A stretch of 64,000 nt of DNA from assembly GCA_017527075.1 (NCBI GenBank), contig JAFXQM010000010.1, positions 62,001 to 126,000 of the forward strand, written 5' to 3'. This DNA comes from Selenomonadaceae bacterium. Lineage in GTDB: Bacteria > Bacillota > Negativicutes > Selenomonadales > Selenomonadaceae. Below the pieces are notes generated by a model that was not told the DNA's origin, made no database searches, and saw only the letters and a list, made by a program, of their open reading frames with translations. Positions 51,442-60,214 of the stretch are shown here, one piece after another; position 1 is the stretch's first letter; every line of letters begins with the position of its first letter. The position numbers and the translations under genes were made by a program.

Positions 51442-52464
51442 ATGATTAAAGAAGCCATCGTTAAAATCGTGAACAAGGAGGATTTGACTTTCGACGAGGC
51501 GTTCGCCGTGATGAATGAAATTATGAGCGGCGAAACTTCTCCGACACAGAACGCGGCGTTTCTCTCCGCGCTGTCGACCAAGAGCGCGGGCGCAGAGACC
51601 ACCGACGAAATTGCCGGCTGCGCGGCGGCCATGCGCGCTCACGCCACGACCGTCGACACCGGCATGGAAGTTTTTGAAATCGTCGGGACGGGCGGCGACA
51701 ACTCTCACAGCTTCAACATCTCGACGACTTCGGCGTTAATCGCGGCGGCGGGCGGCATGAAGGTCGCAAAGCACGGAAACCGCGCGGCGTCCTCGAAATG
51801 CGGGGCGGCGGATTGTTTGGAGGCTCTCGGCGTCGACATAAATCAATCGCCCGAAAAATGCGTCGAACTTCTCCGCGACGTCGGAATTTGTTTTTTCTTC
51901 GCGCAAAAATATCACAGCTCGATGAAATACGTCGGCGCGATTCGTCGGGAGCTCGGCTTCCGCACCGTCTTCAACATCCTCGGACCGCTCACCAATCCCG
52001 GCAAACCTTCCATGCAAATCCTTGGCGTTTACGCTGAGTACTTGGTCGCGCCGCTCGCGCAAGTTCTCATCAGCCTCGGCGTCAAGCGCGGCATGGTCGT
52101 TTACGGGCGCGACAAGCTCGACGAAATTTCTTTGAGCGCACCGACTTCAGTTTGCGAGATTAACGACGGCTGGGTAAAAAATTTTGTCATCACGCCCGAA
52201 GACTTCGGCTTTGCTCGTTGCACGCGAGAAGATTTGCGCGGCGGCTCCCCCGAAGAGAACGCGGCGATAACTCGTTCCATCCTTCGCGGCGAACGCGGGC
52301 ACAAAAGAAACGCTGTCCTCCTGAACGCGGGCGCGGCTCTTTACGTCGGCGGCAAGGCTGACACATTCAAGGCGGGCGTCGACTTGGCGGCTCGGCTCGT
52401 CGACAGCGGCAAGGCTCTCGACACGTTGGAAAGATTTATTCGGAGGAGCCATGACGATACTTGA
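51442..52464 (+). CDS. trpD: anthranilate phosphoribosyltransferase
   Basis: Adds phosphoribose to anthranilate in tryptophan synthesis. The 340 residues are typical: helical N-domain, then [17 protein letters not shown] near 77 (PRPP site), [21 protein letters not shown] near 110, and [19 protein letters not shown] near 163. Start ATG 51442 has AAGGAG upstream. Its end overlaps trpC by 14 nt. The trpE and trpG genes that would supply anthranilate are not upstream. Confidence 0.96.
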   Translation: MIKEAIVKIVNKEDLTFDEAFAVMNEIMSGETSPTQNAAFLSALSTKSAGAETTDEIAGCAAAMRAHATTVDTGMEVFEIVGTGGDNSHSFNISTTSALIAAAGGMKVAKHGNRAASSKCGAADCLEALGVDINQSPEKCVELLRDVGICFFFAQKYHSSMKYVGAIRRELGFRTVFNILGPLTNPGKPSMQILGVYAEYLVAPLAQVLISLGVKRGMVVYGRDKLDEISLSAPTSVCEINDGWVKNFVITPEDFGFARCTREDLRGGSPEENAAITRSILRGERGHKRNAVLLNAGAALYVGGKADTFKAGVDLAARLVDSGKALDTLERFIRRSHDDT

Positions 52465-53233
52465 ACGAATCGCTGAACGAACCAAGTTGCGCGTCGACGA
52501 ATGCAAGAAAAAAATTTCCTCGGACGAACTCAGGCAGCAAGCTTATTCACTGCCGCGAGGAAATTTTTTATTTGAGGCGGCGTTGAGGAAGTCGGGGCTG
52601 TCGTTCATCTGCGAGTGCAAGAAAGCGTCGCCGTCGAAAGGATTAATCGCGGAAAATTTTCCTTACGTGGACATCGCGCTGGCTTATGAGGCGGCAGGCG
52701 CGGACGCAATTTCAATTTTGACGGAGCCCGAATTTTTTCTCGGCGACGATAAATTTCTCTCGGACATTTCCGCGCGCGTTTCAATCCCGTGCCTGCGCAA
52801 AGATTTTGTCGTCGACGAGTACATGATTTGGCAGGCGAAAATTTTGGGCGCGAGTGCCGTGCTGTTAATCTGCTCGATACTCGACGACGCGCAACTGAAA
52901 AATTTTTTGGCGGCGAGTGAGGAGCTCGGCTTGAGCGCGTTGGTTGAGGCGCACGACGAAATTGAAATCAAACGGGCGATTGACTGCGGCGCGAGGATTA
53001 TCGGCGTGAACAATCGCAACCTCAAAGATTTTTCCGTGGACATGGACAACGCAAAAAAACTTCGCGCGCTCGTTCCGCGCGAAAAAATTTTTGTCTCGGA
53101 GAGCGGCGTGAAATCTGTCGACGACATAAAAAAAATCCGCGCGCTGGAGGCTGACGCGGTTTTAATCGGCGAAGTGCTCATGCGTGCCTCTGATAAAAAA
53201 TCCAAGCTCGACGAACTGCGAGGCTGCTCATGA
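52451..53233 (+). CDS. trpC: indole-3-glycerol phosphate synthase
   Basis: Ring closure of CdRP to indole-3-glycerol phosphate. A 260-residue TIM barrel with [15 protein letters not shown] near 51 (catalytic lysine), [14 protein letters not shown] near 78, [13 protein letters not shown] near 114, [27 protein letters not shown] near 163 and FVSESGVKS near 213. It overlaps trpD by 14 nt and trpF by 4 nt (ATGA), so expression is translationally coupled. Confidence 0.96.
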   Translation: MTILERIAERTKLRVDECKKKISSDELRQQAYSLPRGNFLFEAALRKSGLSFICECKKASPSKGLIAENFPYVDIALAYEAAGADAISILTEPEFFLGDDKFLSDISARVSIPCLRKDFVVDEYMIWQAKILGASAVLLICSILDDAQLKNFLAASEELGLSALVEAHDEIEIKRAIDCGARIIGVNNRNLKDFSVDMDNAKKLRALVPREKIFVSESGVKSVDDIKKIRALEADAVLIGEVLMRASDKKSKLDELRGCS

Positions 53234-53817
53234 CCAAGATAAAATTTTGCGGGCTCAAGACGCTCGACGATATCCGCGCCGCCAACGAAATTTTTCCCGA
53301 ATACGTCGGCTTCGTCTTCGCCGCTCGGAGCAAACGTTTCGTCACGCCCGCACACGCCGAAAAACTTCGCGCGGCTCTCTCGGAAAAAATTTGCGCCGTC
53401 GGAGTTTTTGTCGACGAAAAAATTTCCGCGGTCGCCGAACTGCTCAACGCCGGCATAATCGACGCGGCTCAGCTTCACGGCTCGGAGGACGACGCTTACA
53501 TAAAAAATTTGCGCGCGCTCAGCGGCAAGCCGATAATCAAAGCGTTCAAAGTGCACGCGGCGGAAGAAAGCGCGGCGGATTTTATTTTGATTGACGCGGG
53601 CGCGGGCGACGGAAAAGTTTTCGATTGGAGCCTGCTGAAAAATTTTCGGCGCGAATATTTTTTGGCGGGCGGGCTCACTCCCGAAAACGTCGGCGACGCG
53701 ATTAAACTTTTGAATCCGTTCGCGGTGGACGTTTCAAGCGGCATCGAAACCGACGGACGGAAAGATTTTTTTAAGATGACAACCTTCGCGGAGGTTGTGC
53801 GGAGGAAAAGTTTATGA
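53230..53817 (+). CDS. trpF: phosphoribosylanthranilate isomerase
   Basis: Amadori isomerase PRA to CdRP. The 195-residue TIM barrel has [13 protein letters not shown] near 6 (catalytic Cys), [13 protein letters not shown] near 27, VGVFVDE near 58, AQLHGSE near 79, [13 protein letters not shown] near 120 (catalytic Asp) and [10 protein letters not shown] near 140. It overlaps trpC and trpB by 4 nt each. Confidence 0.95.
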   Translation: MTKIKFCGLKTLDDIRAANEIFPEYVGFVFAARSKRFVTPAHAEKLRAALSEKICAVGVFVDEKISAVAELLNAGIIDAAQLHGSEDDAYIKNLRALSGKPIIKAFKVHAAEESAADFILIDAGAGDGKVFDWSLLKNFRREYFLAGGLTPENVGDAIKLLNPFAVDVSSGIETDGRKDFFKMTTFAEVVRRKSL

Positions 53818-55004
53818 CGAATCAAAAAGGACGCTTCGGCATTTACGGCGGGCAATACATCCCCGAAACTTTGATGAACGCGGTGATTGAGTTGGAGGCG
53901 GCGTACAATCGCTTCAAGGACGACGAAAATTTTGTCCGCGAACTCGACGCGCTGAACAAAAATTATGCGGGGCGACCGTCGCTGCTCTACTTCGCCGAGA
54001 AAATGACCGACGACCTCGGCGGCGCGAAAATTTATCTCAAGCGCGAAGATTTGAATCACACCGGCTCGCACAAAATTAACAACGTGCTCGGTCAGGCGTT
54101 GCTGGCAAAAAAAATGGGCAAGACGCGGCTCATCGCGGAGACGGGCGCGGGTCAGCACGGAGTGGCGACCGCCACCGCCGCCGCTCTGCTCAACATGGAA
54201 TGCGTCGTCTTCATGGGCGAAGAGGACACCCGCCGCCAAGCTCTCAACGTTTACCGCATGAAACTCCTCGGCGCGCAGGTCATCGCCGTCAAGAGCGGCA
54301 CGGGCACTCTTAAGGACGCCGTCAGCGAAACTTTCCGCGAGTGGACGAATCGAATCGCCGACACCCATTACTGCCTCGGCTCGGTCATGGGTCCTCATCC
54401 TTTCCCGACGATTGTCCGCGACTTCCAAGCCGTCATCTCCAAAGAAATTAAAGAGCAGATTCTTGCGCGCGAAGGTCGATTGCCCGACGCGGTCGTCGCG
54501 TGCTGCGGCGGCGGCTCGAATTCAATCGGAACGTTCTATCACTTCATCGACGACGCGAGTGTCCGATTGATTGGCTGCGAGGCGGCGGGCAGAGGCGTCG
54601 ACACTTTTGAAACCGCCGCGACGATTGCCACGGGGCGCACGGGAATTTTTCACGGCATGAAGTCATACTTCTGCCAAGACGAATACGGGCAAATCGCTCC
54701 GGTCTACTCAATCTCGGCGGGGCTGGATTATCCCGGCATTGGTCCCGAACACGCTCACCTGCACGACATCGGGCGCGCAGAGTATGTGCCGATAACCGAC
54801 GCCGAGGCCGTCGACGCCTTTGAATATCTCTCGCGCACGGAAGGAATTATTCCCGCGATTGAATCGGCGCACGCGGTCGCGCACGTCATAAAGATTGCTC
54901 CGCGCATGAGCCGCGACAAAATTATCGTCATCACTCTGTCGGGGCGCGGCGATAAAGATTGTGCGTCGGTCGCCCGCTATCGTGGAGAAAATATCAGCGA
55001 GTGA
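53814..55004 (+). CDS. trpB: tryptophan synthase beta chain
   Basis: PLP enzyme joining indole and serine. The 396 residues fit TrpB1: [16 protein letters not shown] near 8, [20 protein letters not shown] near 75 with the PLP-binding lysine, [10 protein letters not shown] near 108, [15 protein letters not shown] near 227 and GPEHAHL near 306. The next element is a terminator and trpA is absent, so the alpha subunit must be encoded elsewhere or missing. The start ATG 53814 overlaps the trpF stop. Confidence 0.96.
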   Translation: MTNQKGRFGIYGGQYIPETLMNAVIELEAAYNRFKDDENFVRELDALNKNYAGRPSLLYFAEKMTDDLGGAKIYLKREDLNHTGSHKINNVLGQALLAKKMGKTRLIAETGAGQHGVATATAAALLNMECVVFMGEEDTRRQALNVYRMKLLGAQVIAVKSGTGTLKDAVSETFREWTNRIADTHYCLGSVMGPHPFPTIVRDFQAVISKEIKEQILAREGRLPDAVVACCGGGSNSIGTFYHFIDDASVRLIGCEAAGRGVDTFETAATIATGRTGIFHGMKSYFCQDEYGQIAPVYSISAGLDYPGIGPEHAHLHDIGRAEYVPITDAEAVDAFEYLSRTEGIIPAIESAHAVAHVIKIAPRMSRDKIIVITLSGRGDKDCASVARYRGENISE

Positions 55005-55025
55005 GACTTGACTTTGACGAATGAA

Positions 55026-55060
55026 AAACTGCTCGACCATTTCGGCTGAGCAGTTTTTTT
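55026..55060 (+). terminator. terminator after trpB
   Basis: AAACTGCTC pairs with GAGCAGTTT across a 13-nt loop, followed by seven T; 21 nt past the trpB stop. Confidence 0.85.
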
Positions 55061-55072
55061 CGCGTGATGAAT

Positions 55073-55100
55073 TCATTCCTAATTCCTAATTCCTAATTCA
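55073..55100. repeat. heptamer tract at the hypC stop
   Basis: Three TTCCTAA units. On the minus strand they encode the last residues of HypC (ELGIRN) and its TAG stop. Confidence 0.8.
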
Positions 55101-55324
55101 ACTGTCCGTGGCGCGCCGTTCATCTCGGCAACAAGAGCGTCACGGATTTTTACTTCCTGCTCGTCGATGACCTGCATGGCGAATCCCGCGTGAATCAAAA
55201 CGTAATCGCCGACCTTCGCTTCGGGCAGGAGCATTAAGCTCGCCGAACGTTTGACGCCCGACCGCTCGACCGTCGCCAGGTCTCCGTCAATCTCCAAAAC
55301 TTTTGCCGGAAATGCCAAACACAT
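55079..55324 (-). CDS. hypC: hydrogenase maturation chaperone HypC/HupF
   Basis: An 81-residue chaperone for [NiFe]-hydrogenase large subunit maturation. It opens with MCLAFPAKVLEIDGDLATVE, with the essential N-terminal Cys2, and has VGDYVLIHAGFAMQVIDE near 38. No other hyp or hydrogenase gene is present, so it is isolated here. ATG 55324 has GAGGTGA upstream; codons further upstream would bury Cys2. The C-terminal residues ELGIRN are derived from the heptamer tract. Confidence 0.9.
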   Translation of the reverse strand: MCLAFPAKVLEIDGDLATVERSGVKRSASLMLLPEAKVGDYVLIHAGFAMQVIDEQEVKIRDALVAEMNGAPRTVELGIRN

Positions 55325-55391
55325 TTTTAAATCACCTCGCGCAAATGATACACCACTCGCCGCCACTTTGAAACCGTCCGCCAAAAATTTC

Positions 55392-55420
55392 TTGCAAGCC
55401 GCCGACAAATATTGTAGAAT
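55392..55420 (+). promoter_or_regulatory. promoter for the FliD-like gene
   Basis: TTGCAA, 17-bp spacer, TAGAAT, identical boxes to the ilvD promoter. The ATG is 46 bp downstream. Confidence 0.65.
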
Positions 55421-55466
55421 CAAAAAAAGTTTCAAGGAGAGTTTTCATTCAGGGAAGGTGATTAAA

Positions 55467-56276
55467 ATGGCAGGAATAAATTCTCTTAACGCCGTCAACA
55501 ATTACAGCTGGCTCTTCAACAACAACAAATCCAAGAAGCAAGATTCAGTTTCGCAGCTGTGGAACGCTTACGGCAACTTTCAAAACAACGCGACGAGTTC
55601 GCTGGCGGGTCTGACGGAAATTAACGCCGGGCTCAAAAATGTCATGGCCAGTTACGAGGACGCCAAGACTTCTTTCCAATCCGAGTTCTCCGAGGCGATG
55701 GAAAATCTCAGCGCGTCCGCCGAAAAGATTAAGGGTTACAACTTCAACGTCGAGAAGGAAGGCGCGATAACCGTGACGACCTCCACCGACGACAAAGGCG
55801 TTACCTCCTCCACGACCACTTACAGCAAGGACATGCAGGCGGCTCTCGACGCCGTGAAAAATTTCGTCGACGATTACAACAGCGCGGTGAAATTTTTTGG
55901 CGAACACTCCTCCGTCTCCAAACGCATCGAACAATTGGCGACGACCTTCGGCGACACGACTTATCACTCGGCAAATTACTCGTCAATCGGTCTGCTGACC
56001 AACTCCGACGGCTCGCTGACAATCAACGAAGCAAAACTCGCCGACACGATTCTCAACGACCCCGACAAAGTTTCTTCCATCCTCGGCAAGAACGGACTCG
56101 TGGGCAAGACGGAAAGTCATATCAGCTTCGCCAACAGCCAAGCCGACAAACTTTTCCCGACGGCTGAAGAAATGCTCGGCGACCAAATCGACACCGCCTC
56201 CCTTTACACCGGCAAGGCTTATCGCAACATGGCGGCTTACAGCAACATGGGCAACCTGATTAACATGATGTTCTGA
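55467..56276 (+). CDS. flagellar cap FliD C-terminal-like protein
   Basis: A 269-residue protein without signal peptide. It resembles the C-terminal half of flagellar hook-associated protein 2: AALDAVKNFVDDYNSAVKF near 131, IGLLTNSDGSLTINEAKLADTILNDPDKVSSILG near 186, and helical N- and C-terminal segments as in axial proteins. The N-terminal domains of FliD are absent, and no flagellar gene is adjacent, so its role (flagellar or otherwise) is open. ATG 55467 has GGGAAGGTGA upstream, and it has its own promoter and terminator. Confidence 0.72.
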   Translation: MAGINSLNAVNNYSWLFNNNKSKKQDSVSQLWNAYGNFQNNATSSLAGLTEINAGLKNVMASYEDAKTSFQSEFSEAMENLSASAEKIKGYNFNVEKEGAITVTTSTDDKGVTSSTTTYSKDMQAALDAVKNFVDDYNSAVKFFGEHSSVSKRIEQLATTFGDTTYHSANYSSIGLLTNSDGSLTINEAKLADTILNDPDKVSSILGKNGLVGKTESHISFANSQADKLFPTAEEMLGDQIDTASLYTGKAYRNMAAYSNMGNLINMMF

Positions 56277-56297
56277 AAAAATTTTTTGCGAAATAAA

Positions 56298-56330
56298 AAG
56301 TGCTCGTCGAAAATCGGCGGGCATTTTTTT
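56298..56330 (+). terminator. terminator after the FliD-like gene
   Basis: AAGTGCTCGTCG pairs with CGGCGGGCATTT (wobbles) around AAAAT, followed by seven T. Confidence 0.8.
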
Positions 56331-56364
56331 GCTGCGCGGAAAAATTTTTCGGGCGAACTTTTTC

Positions 56365-56410
56365 CATTCCTAATTCCTCATTCCTAATTCCTCATTCCTA
56401 ATTCCTAATT
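56365..56410. repeat. heptamer tract between FliD-like gene and twin peptide genes
   Basis: About six CATTCCT/AATTCCT units. A closely similar tract recurs at 56889-56921, about 511 bp away. Confidence 0.8.
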
Positions 56411-56413
56411 GAA

Positions 56414-56445
56414 AAAAGCCTCGGACGATTTGTTCCGAGACTTTT
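56414..56445 (-). terminator. terminator after double-glycine peptide gene 2
   Basis: On the minus strand AAGTCTCGGA pairs with TCCGAGGCTT (one wobble) around ACAAATCG, followed by six T. An identical hairpin follows the paralogue at 56926. Confidence 0.8.
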
Positions 56446-56462
56446 TATTCGGCAAAAATTTT

Positions 56463-56789
56463 TCAGCAGATGAAATCTCTGCGGTTGTAGTTGTAAATCG
56501 CAGTGTTCATGGCTTCGGTTTCGTTGAGGGTGCGAATCTTTTTTCCTTGGCGGTCAAGGAGGTAATACTCGTTGCTTTCGAAGCCGCCGTGGTCTTTAAT
56601 TTTAATTCCACAGCGGAAGAGGATGTCGCGGAACTGTTCGCGCTGGCTGCTGTCGCTGCCGTGGAAGCGGAAGCCGGTCTCGCGCGTGAATCTGTTCATG
56701 TCGGCTGCGGTCTGAGCGAGGGTGCCGCCCGCCACATTGTCCAGTTGCTCGTCCTTGAGGATTTCGTCTTTCAAAATTTCTTTCGTCAT
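56463..56789 (-). CDS. double-glycine leader protein, bacteriocin/NHLM-type cargo candidate 2
   Basis: A 108-residue protein. The first 22 residues (MTKEILKDEILKDEQLDNVA then GG) form a leader ending in a double glycine of the type cut by C39 peptidases. The remaining 86 residues (TLAQTAADMNRF onward) are charged, contain one internal Cys (FRCGIKIKDHGG) and end in Cys (RDFIC). I recognise the leader type, not the core family. The core is much larger than a typical bacteriocin. It is 80-90 percent identical by eye to the paralogue at 56972. AAAGGAGA lies 9 nt before the ATG. No modification enzyme is adjacent. Confidence 0.75.
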   Translation of the reverse strand: MTKEILKDEILKDEQLDNVAGGTLAQTAADMNRFTRETGFRFHGSDSSQREQFRDILFRCGIKIKDHGGFESNEYYLLDRQGKKIRTLNETEAMNTAIYNYNRRDFIC

Positions 56790-56888
56790 TGTTATCAATC
56801 TCCTTTGGTTGAATTTTTCTTTCTGGGTCTTATACGTTGCCCGACGGATTTTGTTACACGCTCCGAAAAAATTTCGGACGAACTTTTC

Positions 56889-56921
56889 CATTCCTCATTC
56901 CTCATTCCTAATTCCTAATTG
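56889..56921. repeat. heptamer tract between the twin peptide genes
   Basis: Four to five CATTCCT/AATTCCT units, part of the duplicated block that includes peptide gene, terminator and tract. Confidence 0.8.
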
Positions 56922-56925
56922 AAAA

Positions 56926-56955
56926 AAGCCTCGGACGATTTGTTCCGAGACTTTT
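56926..56955 (-). terminator. terminator after double-glycine peptide gene 1
   Basis: Same hairpin as at 56414, with the same flanks, followed by T-run on the minus strand. Confidence 0.8.
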
Positions 56956-56971
56956 TGTCGGCGAAAATTTT

Positions 56972-57298
56972 TCAGCAGATGAAATCTCCGCGCTTGTAAT
57001 TGTAAATGGCGGTGTTCATGGCTTCGGTTTCGGTGAGCTCGCGGATTCTTTTTCCTTGGCGGTCGAGGAGGAAGTACTCGTTGTCTTCGAAGCCGCCATG
57101 GTCTTTAATCTTGACGCCGCAACGGAAGAGGATGTCGCGGAACTGTTCGCGCTGCTGGCTGTCGTTGCCGTCGAAGTGGAAGCCGGTCTCACGGGCGAAT
57201 TGTTTAATGTTGCCTGCGGTCTGAGCGAGGGTGCCGCCCGCCACGTTGTCGAGTTGCTCGTCGTCGAGGAGTTCTTCTTTCAAAATTTCCTTTGCCAT
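56972..57298 (-). CDS. double-glycine leader protein, bacteriocin/NHLM-type cargo candidate 1
   Basis: A 108-residue paralogue of the gene at 56463, upstream on the same strand. Leader MAKEILKEELLDDEQLDNVA then GG; core TLAQTAGNIKQFARETG onward, with FRCGVKIKDHGGFEDNEYFLLDRQGKRI and the same C-terminal GDFIC. The two cysteines and the HGGFE motif are conserved. The start ATG 57298 has AAAGGAGA upstream. Conservation is strong in the core as well as in the leader, which argues for a folded product rather than a hypervariable peptide. Confidence 0.75.
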   Translation of the reverse strand: MAKEILKEELLDDEQLDNVAGGTLAQTAGNIKQFARETGFHFDGNDSQQREQFRDILFRCGVKIKDHGGFEDNEYFLLDRQGKRIRELTETEAMNTAIYNYKRGDFIC

Positions 57299-57385
57299 GG
57301 TTATCAATCTCCTTTGGTATTTCTTCCTTTTAAACTTTATACGTCGCCCGACGGATTTTGTTACACGTTTGGAAAAAAATTTTTT

Positions 57386-58714
57386 TCAGCCGACCGACGC
57401 GCCGCTCACTCCGTCCCTGTGAAGCCGTTCGATTTTTATCCGCGCGACCTCTCCGAGCCGAATGTTTTCGGCGGAAGTATAAACGCGCACATAATTTTTT
57501 GTCAAGCCGTCGACGATTCCTTCCGCCGAAGTCTCCGCGATTATCTCGACGGTCTTGCCGAGCAGCCGCTTTGAAAAATTTTCAGCCTTCGCCCGCGAAA
57601 TTTCCAACGCCAGACTTGCGCGGGCTTTTTTAATTTGCGGCGGGATTTGATTCGGGAGGGAGGCCGCCACGGTTCCCGCGCGCGCCGAGAACGGAAAGAC
57701 GTGAATTTTGCTGAAGGGTTGCGCGCGGATGAAGTTGAGCGTCGCGGAAAAATTTTCGTCGGTCTCGCCCGGGAAGCCTACGATTAAATCCGTGCCGATT
57801 GAAATTTCCGGAACCTCTTTAATCAGCCGCGCCGTCAGCTCCGAAAAATTTTTCGTCGTGTACGGGCGATGCATTGCCCGCAAAATTTCGTCGCAGCCCG
57901 ACTGCAGCGGCAGGTGCACGTGATTGCAAATGCGCGCGTCGGTTTTTATCAAGTCAATCAGCTCGTCAGTCAGCTCCGCCGATTCGATTGAGCCGAGCCG
58001 CAGCCGCAGAGGATTGGCCGCGTCCAGGACAGTTTTAATCGCATCGACCAGAGAAATTTTTCCGCCGAAGTCTCGTCCGTAAGCACCGATGTGAATGCCC
58101 GTCAAAACAATTTCCTTGAAGCCAGCCGCCTTGAGCGCAAGACACTCCGCGCGAATGCTCTCAAGCTTGCGGCTCCGCACTCGCCCGCGGACGTAAGGGA
58201 TTATGCAGTAGGAACAAAAATTATTGCAGCCGTCCTCAATCTTCAGGAAGGCGCGCGTGCGGTGAGGAGTGTGCGGCAGCTCCTCGAACTCGCTGATGTC
58301 TTCGACCGCGCCGACTTGGAAAATTTTTTCGCGCGTGGCAAGTGCAGTTTCGACCAGCTCGACGATGTGAACTCTGTCCTTCGTGCCGATTATCACGTCG
58401 ACGCCGGCAATCTTTGCGACCTCTTCGGGCTCGCTCTGCGCGTAACAGCCGACGACGATCGTCAAACAATTTTTCTTCGCCGCGCGCCGAATCATCTGCC
58501 GTGACTTCTGAGAGCTGACCGCCGTCACTGTGCACGTGTTAATCACGACGACCGCCGCCGCAGAAATTTCTTCGACGATTTGCCAGCCCGCCGCCGCGAA
58601 AAGTTTTTGCATTGCCTCCGTCTCGTATTGATTAACTTTGCAGCCGAGCGTTAAGAAAAAAATTTTTCTCAGGAACAAGGAGTTTGAACTTGTCCCTTTA
58701 TCACAGCCGCTCAT
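57386..58714 (-). CDS. mtaB: tRNA t6A37 methylthiotransferase
   Basis: Radical SAM enzyme converting t6A to ms2t6A at position 37. A 442-residue MiaB-family protein with the N-terminal cluster domain (TLGCKVNQYETEAM near 22, CTVTAVSSQKSR near 61, VGCYAQSEPEE near 93). The radical SAM CNNFCSYC is near 160, followed by PYVRGR, and a C-terminal TRAM-like domain (VDGLTKNYVRVY). The subfamily call follows the N-terminal pattern. ATG 58714 overlaps the end of rsmE by 14 nt; a TTG about 13 codons downstream with AAAGGGA upstream is an alternative start. Confidence 0.9.
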   Translation of the reverse strand: MSGCDKGTSSNSLFLRKIFFLTLGCKVNQYETEAMQKLFAAAGWQIVEEISAAAVVVINTCTVTAVSSQKSRQMIRRAAKKNCLTIVVGCYAQSEPEEVAKIAGVDVIIGTKDRVHIVELVETALATREKIFQVGAVEDISEFEELPHTPHRTRAFLKIEDGCNNFCSYCIIPYVRGRVRSRKLESIRAECLALKAAGFKEIVLTGIHIGAYGRDFGGKISLVDAIKTVLDAANPLRLRLGSIESAELTDELIDLIKTDARICNHVHLPLQSGCDEILRAMHRPYTTKNFSELTARLIKEVPEISIGTDLIVGFPGETDENFSATLNFIRAQPFSKIHVFPFSARAGTVAASLPNQIPPQIKKARASLALEISRAKAENFSKRLLGKTVEIIAETSAEGIVDGLTKNYVRVYTSAENIRLGEVARIKIERLHRDGVSGASVG

Positions 58715-59429
58715 AATTAATCATCGCCAAAACAGAAATGGCAGCCGTGTCCGTCTTCAAAATCCGTTTGCCCAGCGTCACGCTGATTCCGCCCGCCAAT
58801 TTTATCGCTTGCGCCTCGTGCTCGCTGAAGCCGCCCTCCGGACCGATGAGCACGATAATATTTTTGTCGCGGCAAGCACCGAGCACCTTGCGGACGGTCG
58901 TTTCCTTTTCCTCCTCCCAACAGAAGAGCAGCAACGTGTCCTCGTCGAGCGGCGTGATTTCCTTCAGCCAATCGGAAAACTCGCGAAGCTTTTTGACTTC
59001 GGGGATTGTGTCGCGCGCGCATTGTTCGGCAGCCTCTTTAACGATTTTATTCCAGCGTTCACGTCTTGCTTGGGCGCGCACGCCGAAAGGCTTGGCAACC
59101 GTCCTCACGGAGATGAGCGGCTGAATTTCATCGACGCCGAGCTCCGTCGCCTTCTCCAAGATGTTGTCGAAGCGATTGTGTTTGGGCAGGCAGTCGGCCA
59201 GGATAATTTTTTTATCGCGGACGATTTGACTGATGTCACTGACGCGCCGCGCCTTTATCGTTTCCTTGTCGAAGTCAATCAGCTCCATGACCGCGCAATT
59301 GCCCATGCCGTCGACGGCAGTGATTCTGTCGCCGCGCCGAGCCCGCAGCGCACGCGCCAAGTGATTTGCGTCGCCGCCGCTTATCGTGACGTAATCGCCC
59401 GTGACGTTCTCCAAAAAAATTCTCTTCAT
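58701..59429 (-). CDS. rsmE: 16S rRNA m3U1498 methyltransferase
   Basis: A 242-residue SPOUT methyltransferase. It begins MKRIFLENVTGDYVTISGGDANHLARALRARRGD (PUA-like domain with the HL..VLR-type motif) and carries the trefoil-knot motifs LIGPEGGFSEHEA near 192 and LGKRILKTDTA near 219. ATG 59429 has GAGGTGA upstream; the earlier in-frame start lacks one. It overlaps mtaB, so both RNA modification genes are coupled. Usually found with prmA, which is not seen here. Confidence 0.94.
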   Translation of the reverse strand: MKRIFLENVTGDYVTISGGDANHLARALRARRGDRITAVDGMGNCAVMELIDFDKETIKARRVSDISQIVRDKKIILADCLPKHNRFDNILEKATELGVDEIQPLISVRTVAKPFGVRAQARRERWNKIVKEAAEQCARDTIPEVKKLREFSDWLKEITPLDEDTLLLFCWEEEKETTVRKVLGACRDKNIIVLIGPEGGFSEHEAQAIKLAGGISVTLGKRILKTDTAAISVLAMINYERL

Positions 59430-59450
59430 GCTTTCACCTCTCAAAAATTT

Positions 59451-60161
59451 TCAGCGAGTAATTTCAAATTCAACGTGAACATTCGCCGAGCAAGTCAGCG
59501 TCCCGCTCTCAATCGGCGTCTCAACTCCCGCGGCAGAATCTTCGAGCATCGCGCTTGCCATTTTATAATTTCGCGGCGCATTGACCGAGCTGTGATTAAT
59601 CGACACGCTGCGGACGCTCACGATAGTTTTTCCGAGCGCGGCGGCGGCGACTTCAGCTTTGCGTCTTGCGTCGAGGACGGCGAGCCTCAGAGCTTCGTCT
59701 TGATAAGCGGTCTTGTTGCGCAATCCGAAATTGAGCGAGTTGACTTGATTGGCTCCGTGCGAAAGAGCCGCGTCGATAATTTTGCCGACGAGATTCAAAT
59801 CGTCGACGATGACCGTCACGGAATTGTTCGCCTCGTACCCGTCGAGAATTCGTTTGCCGTTGTCCGTGTGACGATAATTCGGCGCGAAGTTGTAATTGCC
59901 CGTGGAAATATTTTTGCGTTCGACGCCGAGCGCGACAATCGCGTTGATGACGTTCGAGGCGGCGCGAGCGTTGGCGGCTTGGACGGCGGAAGGATTTTTC
60001 TCGCGAGTGACGACGCCGACGGTAATCGTCGCGCGGTCGGGCTGAGCTTCGACGACACCTTCGCCGCTGACGGAAATTATCGGCGGGTGAATTTCCTCGG
60101 CGAACGTTGTCGCACAAATCATCATCGCGATTAAAAACATCAGACCAAAAATTTTTTTCAT
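59451..60161 (-). CDS. SIMPL domain (DUF541) periplasmic protein
   Basis: A 236-residue exported protein with signal peptide (MKKIFGLMFLIAMMICATTFA). The SIMPL/DUF541 pattern is clear: ISVSGEGVVEAQPDRATITVGV near 30, ISTGNYNFAPNY near 89, and DARRKAEVAAAALGKTIVSVRSVSI near 163. Family function is poorly known (envelope stress-related proteins are members). It lies 21 nt upstream of rsmE on the same strand. ATG 60161 has GGAGGTGTG upstream. Confidence 0.9.
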   Translation of the reverse strand: MKKIFGLMFLIAMMICATTFAEEIHPPIISVSGEGVVEAQPDRATITVGVVTREKNPSAVQAANARAASNVINAIVALGVERKNISTGNYNFAPNYRHTDNGKRILDGYEANNSVTVIVDDLNLVGKIIDAALSHGANQVNSLNFGLRNKTAYQDEALRLAVLDARRKAEVAAAALGKTIVSVRSVSINHSSVNAPRNYKMASAMLEDSAAGVETPIESGTLTCSANVHVEFEITR

Positions 60162-60214
60162 GACACACCTCCGAGAGAATAATGAATCACGAGCGAGGAT
60201 CCGCCCCTGCGATT

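Noticed and set aside
55005..55078. trpA following trpB
   Set aside because: The region holds a terminator and then the 3' end of hypC on the opposite strand; no alpha-subunit motif is seen.
58638..60134. 498-codon plus-strand frame opposite mtaB, rsmE and the SIMPL gene
   Set aside because: It spans three real genes on the other strand and shows no motif.
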